A stretch of DNA of 64,000 nt. It comes from Pseudomonas sp. JQ170C. GTDB lineage: Bacteria > Pseudomonadota > Gammaproteobacteria > Pseudomonadales > Pseudomonadaceae. This document shows, in pieces, positions 59,844 through 64,000 of this stretch. The position numbers were made by a program, and so were the translations under genes. The notes under the pieces are model-generated. The model did no database searches. It had not been told where the DNA came from and worked only from the letters and a program-made list of their open reading frames with translations. Within the stretch, counting starts at the first letter, position 1; every line of letters starts with the position of its first letter. The stretch spans positions 2,820,501 through 2,884,500 of the forward strand of contig NZ_CP141608.1 in NCBI RefSeq assembly GCF_035581345.1, in the 5' to 3' direction.

Positions 59844-60195
59844 GCCGCACTGGCGCCAACAAGGGGAAGAGCCGGACTACCGGTTCTCGCTGGCCAACGA
59901 ACGCACCTTCCTGGCCTGGATTCGCACAGCCCTGGGGTTGTTGGCCGGTGGCGTGGTGCTGGACCAGTTCTCCAGCAAGCTGGGCCCTCATGCGGTGGTG
60001 ATCGGCCTGGCTGTCGCCTTTGGTGTGCTGGCGGCGGTGTTGTGTTCGTTGGCCTACGTGCGCTGGCGTGCCAATGAAATCGCCATGCGCCATGCCCGGC
60101 GCTTGCCCTCGACCTTGGCCATCCCGCTGGTTTCGCTGGCCACGGTCGCATTGGCGGCGGCGATGGTGCTGTTGTTCGTGGTCAAGCTGACGTGA
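59836..60195 (+). CDS. DUF202 small membrane protein (YidH-like)
   Basis: A 119-residue protein with three predicted membrane helices (about residues 28-46, 54-72 and 94-115). The DUF202 hallmark LANERTFLAWIRTALGLL is at about residues 20-37. It begins inside the end of the MFS gene (8-base overlap) after AAGGGAG. DUF202 proteins are small inner-membrane proteins of unknown function, often encoded in pairs as here. A link to the transporter is suggested only by coupling. Confidence 0.85.
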   Translation: MREPHWRQQGEEPDYRFSLANERTFLAWIRTALGLLAGGVVLDQFSSKLGPHAVVIGLAVAFGVLAAVLCSLAYVRWRANEIAMRHARRLPSTLAIPLVSLATVALAAAMVLLFVVKLT

Positions 60196-60494
60196 AGGAC
60201 CCGGGCCTGCAGGCGGAGCGTACCGCCCTGGCTTGGAACCGCACGGGTTGGGCGGTGCTGGTCAATGCCTTGTTGGCGCTGCGTTCGGGTTGGCTGCACC
60301 AGCACCTGTTGGTGACGTTGCTGGCGTTGGCGTTGCTGGTAGCGTCGGGGGCGATGATTTACCTGGGCGCCTGGCGCCGTCGGCAGTTGATTGATGGCCG
60401 GGGGGTGTTGGCGCCCTCCAGCCCTATGGTTATTGCGGCAACGGCAGTGACATTGATTGCCTGTGTGACTGCCGTGATATCGGTTTTCCACTGA
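60192..60494 (+). CDS. DUF202 small membrane protein (YidG-like)
   Basis: A 100-residue protein with three hydrophobic segments and the DUF202 sequence QAERTALAWNRTGWAVLVNA near its N-terminus. The GTG start at 60192 overlaps the TGA of the previous gene (GTGA), indicating translational coupling. With its neighbour it forms a YidH/YidG-like pair. The function is unknown. It is the last gene of the operon and is followed by a REP array. Confidence 0.83.
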   Translation: MKDPGLQAERTALAWNRTGWAVLVNALLALRSGWLHQHLLVTLLALALLVASGAMIYLGAWRRRQLIDGRGVLAPSSPMVIAATAVTLIACVTAVISVFH

Positions 60495-60528
60495 ACCCGC
60501 CCCGGCCCGGCAACTCGATGATCATTGC

Positions 60529-61051
60529 CGGTAGGAGCGGGCTTGCCCCGCGATAGTGGTCTGTCTGTGGGATTGATTCGCGGGGCAAGCCCGCTCCTAC
60601 AGGCCCTGTAGCCGCTGGCGACAGCCTGCGATCGGCCGCGCAGCGGTCGTAATACCTTGAAGGCGACTGCTACGTGATTCGGTAGGCGCGGGCTTGCCCC
60701 GCGATTGCGGTCTGTCTGCCAGATTGTCTCGCGGGGCAAGCCCGCTCCCACAGGTCCTGTAGCCGCTGGCGACAGCCTGCGATCGGCCGCGCAGCGGTCG
60801 TAACGCGTTGGAGGCGACGCGATTCGGTAGGAGCGGGCTTGCCCCGCGATAGCGGTCTGGCTGTGAGATTGTGTCGCGGGGCAAGCCCGCTCCCACAGGC
60901 CCTGTAGCCGCTGGCGACAGCCTGCGATCGGCCGCGCAGCGGTCGTAATACCTTGAAGGCGACTGCTGCACGATTCGGTAGGCGCGGGCTTGCCCTGCGA
61001 TTGCGGTCTGTCTGCCAGATTGTTTCGCGGGGCAAGCCCGCTCCTGCAGGC
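60529..61051. repeat. Tandem array of four composite REP units (period 145-151 bp)
   Basis: Units start at 60530, 60681, 60826 and 60977. The first three hold a REP, a GCGGTCTGTCTG-type spacer, an inverted REP and the TAGCCGCTGGCGACAGCC...GCGCAGCGGTCG element. The last ends with the inverted REP. It fills the 573-bp gap between the DUF202 pair (+) and the small ORF/nhaA genes (-). No gene is supported in it. Confidence 0.93.
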
Positions 61052-61067
61052 CGCTCCAGGCGTTGCG

Positions 61068-61244
61068 TCATTGCCGGTTGGTCGGGTCGTGCAGTTGCAT
61101 GACCCAGGCCAGGCTCCTGGCGTGTTCTTCTTCCTGGGCGGCAATCAGTGCAGCGCTGCCGTCCGCGGCGGCCCGGCGGTTTTTCAGCGTGCCGCAGCAG
61201 GCATGTATGACGCTGTGCCAGATCACGCGAATTCGTGCACCCAT
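61068..61244 (-). CDS. Small hypothetical protein
   Basis: A 58-residue ORF starting MGARIRVIWHSVIHACCGTL and ending LAWVMQLHDPTNRQ. A strong GAGGAGAG site lies 5 bases before the ATG at 61244, which favours this start over a longer one at 61280. It has no signal peptide or membrane helix and I do not recognise a family. It is downstream of nhaA on the same strand, separated by about 100 bases. It may be a real small protein; coding status is unproven. Confidence 0.45.
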   Translation of the reverse strand: MGARIRVIWHSVIHACCGTLKNRRAAADGSAALIAAQEEEHARSLAWVMQLHDPTNRQ

Positions 61245-61346
61245 GATGGCTCTCCTCAACCCAGCTGTATTACGCACCATGGTCGGGGCAAGGCAGGGCG
61301 GCGCGGTATCAGGGATGCACGAAAACGGTGTAGTGGACGCACTACA

Positions 61347-62573
61347 TTAGTCTTGAACCTGCGCAACGGCCTTCGCGCGCCCAGCCTTGAGCAATACCAC
61401 GACGCCCAGTACGGCGCACAGGAATGAGCCCATCAGCACGCCCACTTTTACCGCATCGACCAGGTGCGGCGCCTGCGGGAAGGCCAGCGCACCGATGAAC
61501 AGGCTCATGGTAAAGCCGATACCGCACAGCAGTGCCACGCCATATAGCTGCATCCAGTTGCAACCCTCTGGCAGCCTGGCCAGGCCTGTGCGGATCGCCA
61601 GGGCGGCCAGGCCGAATACGCCAATCTGTTTGCCCAGCAACAGGCCCAGGGCCACACCCAGCGGTACCGGCTCAAGCAGGTGGCTGGGGGTCATGCCGGC
61701 CAGCGAAACACCGGCGTTGGCAAAGCCGAAGATCGGCACCACGGCGAAGGCAACCCAGGGGTGCATCTTCTCTTCAAGGTAAAGCAGCGGCGACTGCCGG
61801 GTGTTGTCGGCATCACCCAGCGGAATGCACAGGGCCAGGATCACACCCGCCAGCGTCGCATGCACCCCCGACTGCAGCATGAAGAACCACAGCAGGCCGC
61901 CGGCCAGCAGGTAAGGCCACAGCCGTTTCACGCCGCAGCGGTTGAGCACCACCAGCAACACGATGATCGCCAGCGAGGCCAGCAGCATGCTCACCGACAG
62001 GCCGCTGGTGTAGAACAGGGCGATGATCACCACCGCCCCCAGGTCATCGAGAATCGCCAGGGCCGACAAGAAGATTTTCAACGACAGCGGTGCGCGCTTG
62101 CCCAGCAGGGCCAGCACGCCCAGGGCAAAGGCAATATCGGTGGCCGCCGGAATGGCCCAGCCGTTGCTGGTCTCGGCACTGCCACCGTTGACCGCAAGGT
62201 AAATCAGCGCGGGCACCAACATGCCACCCAGGGCGGCAAAGCCGGGCAGGGCGCGCTGGCTCCAGGTCGACAACTGTCCGGCGAGGATTTCGCGCTTGAT
62301 CTCAAGGCCCACCAGCATGAAGAAGATCGCCATCAGGCCATCGTTGACCCAATGGGCGATCGACAGCCCGGCAACTTTGACCTGGAGGGTCGAGAAATAC
62401 ACCGCGGCCAACGGCGAATTGGCCACGATCAGCGCCGCCAGTGCAGCGGCCATGAGGATGACGCCACTGGCGGATTCAGCGGCGAAAAAACGGGTGAGAA
62501 AGGCCAGGGAGGAGGGCGATTGGCCCAACGGGCGGGTGTGCTGTGGGCGCGAGGAATCAAGGCTCATAGGCAT
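61347..62573 (-). CDS. nhaA: Na+/H+ antiporter NhaA
   Basis: A 408-residue inner-membrane antiporter that expels Na+ or Li+ in exchange for H+. The active-site motif [19 protein letters not shown] carries the Asp pair region of NhaA ([10 protein letters not shown]). The characteristic [13 protein letters not shown] and [15 protein letters not shown] segments are present, with about twelve membrane helices. The start at 62573 is chosen because GGAG lies 5 bases upstream; the ATG at 62567 is an alternative and the frame to 62750 is non-coding. The GC-rich leader can fold so that this Shine-Dalgarno sequence is partly paired, suggesting control of translation by ions. Confidence 0.95.
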   Translation of the reverse strand: MPMSLDSSRPQHTRPLGQSPSSLAFLTRFFAAESASGVILMAAALAALIVANSPLAAVYFSTLQVKVAGLSIAHWVNDGLMAIFFMLVGLEIKREILAGQLSTWSQRALPGFAALGGMLVPALIYLAVNGGSAETSNGWAIPAATDIAFALGVLALLGKRAPLSLKIFLSALAILDDLGAVVIIALFYTSGLSVSMLLASLAIIVLLVVLNRCGVKRLWPYLLAGGLLWFFMLQSGVHATLAGVILALCIPLGDADNTRQSPLLYLEEKMHPWVAFAVVPIFGFANAGVSLAGMTPSHLLEPVPLGVALGLLLGKQIGVFGLAALAIRTGLARLPEGCNWMQLYGVALLCGIGFTMSLFIGALAFPQAPHLVDAVKVGVLMGSFLCAVLGVVVLLKAGRAKAVAQVQD

Positions 62574-62700
62574 GGCAACTCCGCGCGGCGGCCCGACCTG
62601 CGCTGAATTTAACCTGCCCTGCCGCGGTGTTGCGGTGGCACCCAGGGGCGGCATTCTACACAAAAGCTGCGCGGGCAGGTAACGGCTGCTGCAACGTTCA
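62574..62700 (-). promoter_or_regulatory. Structured nhaA leader, candidate cation riboswitch
   Basis: On the minus strand the leader has a two-part hairpin (CCCTG...CAGGG enclosing GGTG...CACC). Next to the start codon a small hairpin CCGC-CGC-GCGG pairs part of the GCGGAG Shine-Dalgarno region. nhaA-associated leader RNAs (nhaA-I, a lithium/sodium-responsive class) are known upstream of this gene in Proteobacteria. Assignment to that class is from memory of the pattern and needs a covariance-model match. Confidence 0.4.
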
Positions 62701-62759
62701 ATGCCTTTGATCAGAGGCGCAGGGAAACTTCCAGAACTGCCATAAGGCATATGGGAATT

Positions 62760-62977
62760 TTCTTACAAAATGCATAAATTCCTAAACATTTGAGATCACT
62801 GTTCAGCGATAAAGCAAATGCGGTTAATGAATCTAGGAGTATTCCGATTCGCGACGGCCAAGGGGTTCGGTAGGCTGCACGCATTCGCCGATGGTCAACT
62901 TAACGAGACGAAGCGAATAAAGCGTTACTACCCAACGCTCATTGAGCCAACCCCTAGTTACGAATATGGAACACAAC
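62760..62977 (+). promoter_or_regulatory. AT-rich region upstream of fimbrial operon
   Basis: This gap is markedly more AT-rich than the rest of the window and precedes the fimbrial genes. It should hold their promoter. I could not fix a convincing -35/-10 pair, and no gene is seen. Confidence 0.35.
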
Positions 62978-63478
62978 ATGACTTCCCTGAAAAAAATCAT
63001 CCTCGCCCCCTTCGCTCTTGCTGCTCTGGCTGTATCGGCTCAGACCATGGCTGCTACTCAAGAGCGTCACACCGTTCAACTGGAAGCCACCATTCCAAGC
63101 CAGGTCTTCCATGTTCAGCCGGTAGATGGTAGCTGGTTGCCTAACAAGCAAGTGCTGAACTACAACCCTGTGGCCGAAGCCCTGGAAACCCTGCGTAAGC
63201 AATTCGTTGCCAAGCACACTGCCGGCACCATCGAAGGTAGCGTACTGGTCACCCCTGAACTGCAAGACATCGCCGGCACCGAGAAAATCGCGCTGCAAGT
63301 TTCCTTCAACAACAAGCCACTGACCACCACTCCGGTCGAAGTGGCGACTGCAAGTGAAGCCGCCGCGGGCGCAACCGTATGGCTGGAAATCAAACCTACC
63401 AAACCAGCCGGCGGTTACAAAGCTGGCACTTACGAGGGTAACGTCCAGTTGTCCTTTGATGCAGTAGTAAAACCATAA
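62978..63478 (+). CDS. CFA/I (CS1)-type fimbrial major subunit
   Basis: A 166-residue secreted protein. The signal peptide spans residues 1-25 (MTSLKKIILAPFALAALAVS, cleavage after TMA). The mature part (QERHTVQLEATIPSQVFHVQ, PVDGSWLPNKQVLNYNP) matches the CFA/I, CS1 and Cbl pilin family of alternative (alpha) chaperone-usher fimbriae, including the C-terminal YEGNVQLSFDAVV strand. The ATG at 62978 is favoured by GGAAC a few bases upstream and by the signal peptide. The usher gene follows at 63566 after a hairpin. The base composition is less GC-rich than the catabolic genes. The chaperone and tip-adhesin genes are probably outside the window. Confidence 0.85.
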   Translation: MTSLKKIILAPFALAALAVSAQTMAATQERHTVQLEATIPSQVFHVQPVDGSWLPNKQVLNYNPVAEALETLRKQFVAKHTAGTIEGSVLVTPELQDIAGTEKIALQVSFNNKPLTTTPVEVATASEAAAGATVWLEIKPTKPAGGYKAGTYEGNVQLSFDAVVKP

Positions 63479-63508
63479 GTCCTGCGCGGATCTTATTGGC
63501 TGCTGTAT

Positions 63509-63538
63509 ATCCAGCGACTCTTTAGCGTCGCTGGATAC
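63509..63538 (+). terminator. Hairpin between fimbrial subunit and usher genes
   Basis: A perfect 11-bp stem (TATCCAGCGAC with GTCGCTGGATA) surrounds an 8-nt loop. With no strong T-run, it would allow partial read-through and so yield more pilin than usher. Confidence 0.7.
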
Positions 63539-63565
63539 TTAATACATTCTTAGTCTGGTTTAATT

Positions 63566-64000
63566 ATGTTTCGATCTGTCCTCGGGCCAGCCGCTATTGC
63601 GTGGACGCTGTTGGCTGTTCTACCCGTGCACGCGGCGAGCCCAACTCAGCCGAACTTAAGCCTTATTGACCAGGCGCAGGGATTGCCCAAAGACTTTCAT
63701 GAGCATTTCTTCGATGTGCCCCTGGTCGTGCGCCTGTCGCTGGACGGCGAAGCGCTGGGCGAGGCCATCATTATTCTGAGTCGCGACGAGCGAATCGAGC
63801 TTGTCGAGTTCACCGATATTCGCGACAGCCGCATTGATGCGAGCGAGCGCGAAACCTGGCACGCACTGCTGCAGCAAGGCATTTCCCTGGGGCCCTGCAA
63901 GGCGGCGTGCGCCAATGACCTGGTGGCTGTGCACTACAGCCTGGCCAACTCCGAAGTGTCGATCCTGACCAGTGGCGCCGAGCGTGATCTTGACGCCAAG
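63566..64000 (+). CDS. CFA/I-type fimbrial outer-membrane usher (3' partial)
   Basis: 145 codons are open to the right edge. The signal peptide (FRSVLGPAAIAWTLLAVLPV, cleavage near HAA, residue 24) is followed by LPKDFHEHFFDVPLVVRLSL, which fits the N-terminal region of TcfC/CooC-type ushers of alpha-fimbriae. A pair of cysteines (GPCKAACAND) lies near residue 120. The position directly after a CFA/I-type pilin gene supports this call. The protein would form the outer-membrane channel for pilus assembly. Only the N-terminus is visible. Confidence 0.75.
   Translation, partial: MFRSVLGPAAIAWTLLAVLPVHAASPTQPNLSLIDQAQGLPKDFHEHFFDVPLVVRLSLDGEALGEAIIILSRDERIELVEFTDIRDSRIDASERETWHALLQQGISLGPCKAACANDLVAVHYSLANSEVSILTSGAERDLDAK

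Overview
The window is about 64 kb of GC-rich DNA that reads as a Pseudomonas chromosome, probably of the putida/fluorescens groups. The grounds are the codon use, the many paired REP elements built on TAGGAGCGGGCTTGCCCCGCG and its complement, the gene families present, and the nhaA and CFA/I-type fimbrial genes at the right end. No tRNA, rRNA, transposase, integrase or CRISPR array was seen.

About 58 kb (1-58425) is a dense catabolic region for a lipophilic substrate that is activated with CoA and shortened by beta-oxidation. It contains eight full-length acyl-CoA dehydrogenases (ACADs) in the main region, one truncated ACAD-like protein, and another ACAD in the right-hand operon. It also has two AMP-forming acyl-CoA synthetases, three near-identical SCP-x-type thiolases, two paralogous SDR dehydrogenases, three MaoC-type hydratase subunits, one crotonase, one hotdog thioesterase, an alcohol and an aldehyde dehydrogenase, and three CaiB-family proteins. 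Two of these last carry the His/Asp/Glu pattern of alpha-methylacyl-CoA racemase. Taken together (inference) this suggests an alcohol -> aldehyde -> acid -> acyl-CoA route feeding beta-oxidation of alpha-methyl-branched chains such as isoprenoid or sterol-like side chains. No ring-cleavage genes are present, so the true substrate is unknown.

Layout. 1-8069 (+): DUF1329 protein (5' cut), YCF48-type propeller, MMPL/RND protein, ACAD, acyl-CoA synthetase. 8294-10554 (-): a heteromeric-looking ACAD pair, divergent from crotonase and TetR (10694-12129). 12139-14811 (-): first large MalT/LuxR-type activator. 14965-21457 (+): aldehyde dehydrogenase, alcohol dehydrogenase, second ACAD pair, MFS transporter. 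21502-24183 (-): second MalT/LuxR activator. 24480-29773 (+): truncated ACAD-like protein, thiolase, SDR, DUF2889, ACAD, MaoC-like. 29813-33499: racemase (-), LysR (+), CoA-transferase (-). 33727-36477 (+): third MalT/LuxR activator. 36478-38154 (-): thioesterase and ACAD. 39009-44806 (+): thiolase, split MaoC hydratase, SDR, ACAD, acyl-CoA synthetase. 44923-49413 (+): DUF1302 and DUF1329 envelope proteins and a third thiolase. 50762-53758: secreted propeller (-) and second racemase (+).

54057-60494 is a separate unit: IclR regulator (-), then ACAD, NDP-forming acyl-CoA ligase, MFS transporter and two small DUF202 membrane proteins (+). 61068-62573 (-) holds a small ORF and nhaA, and 62978-64000 (+) starts a CFA/I (alpha) fimbrial operon cut by the window end. 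The larger gaps are filled by REP arrays, several of them tandem repeats of a composite unit.
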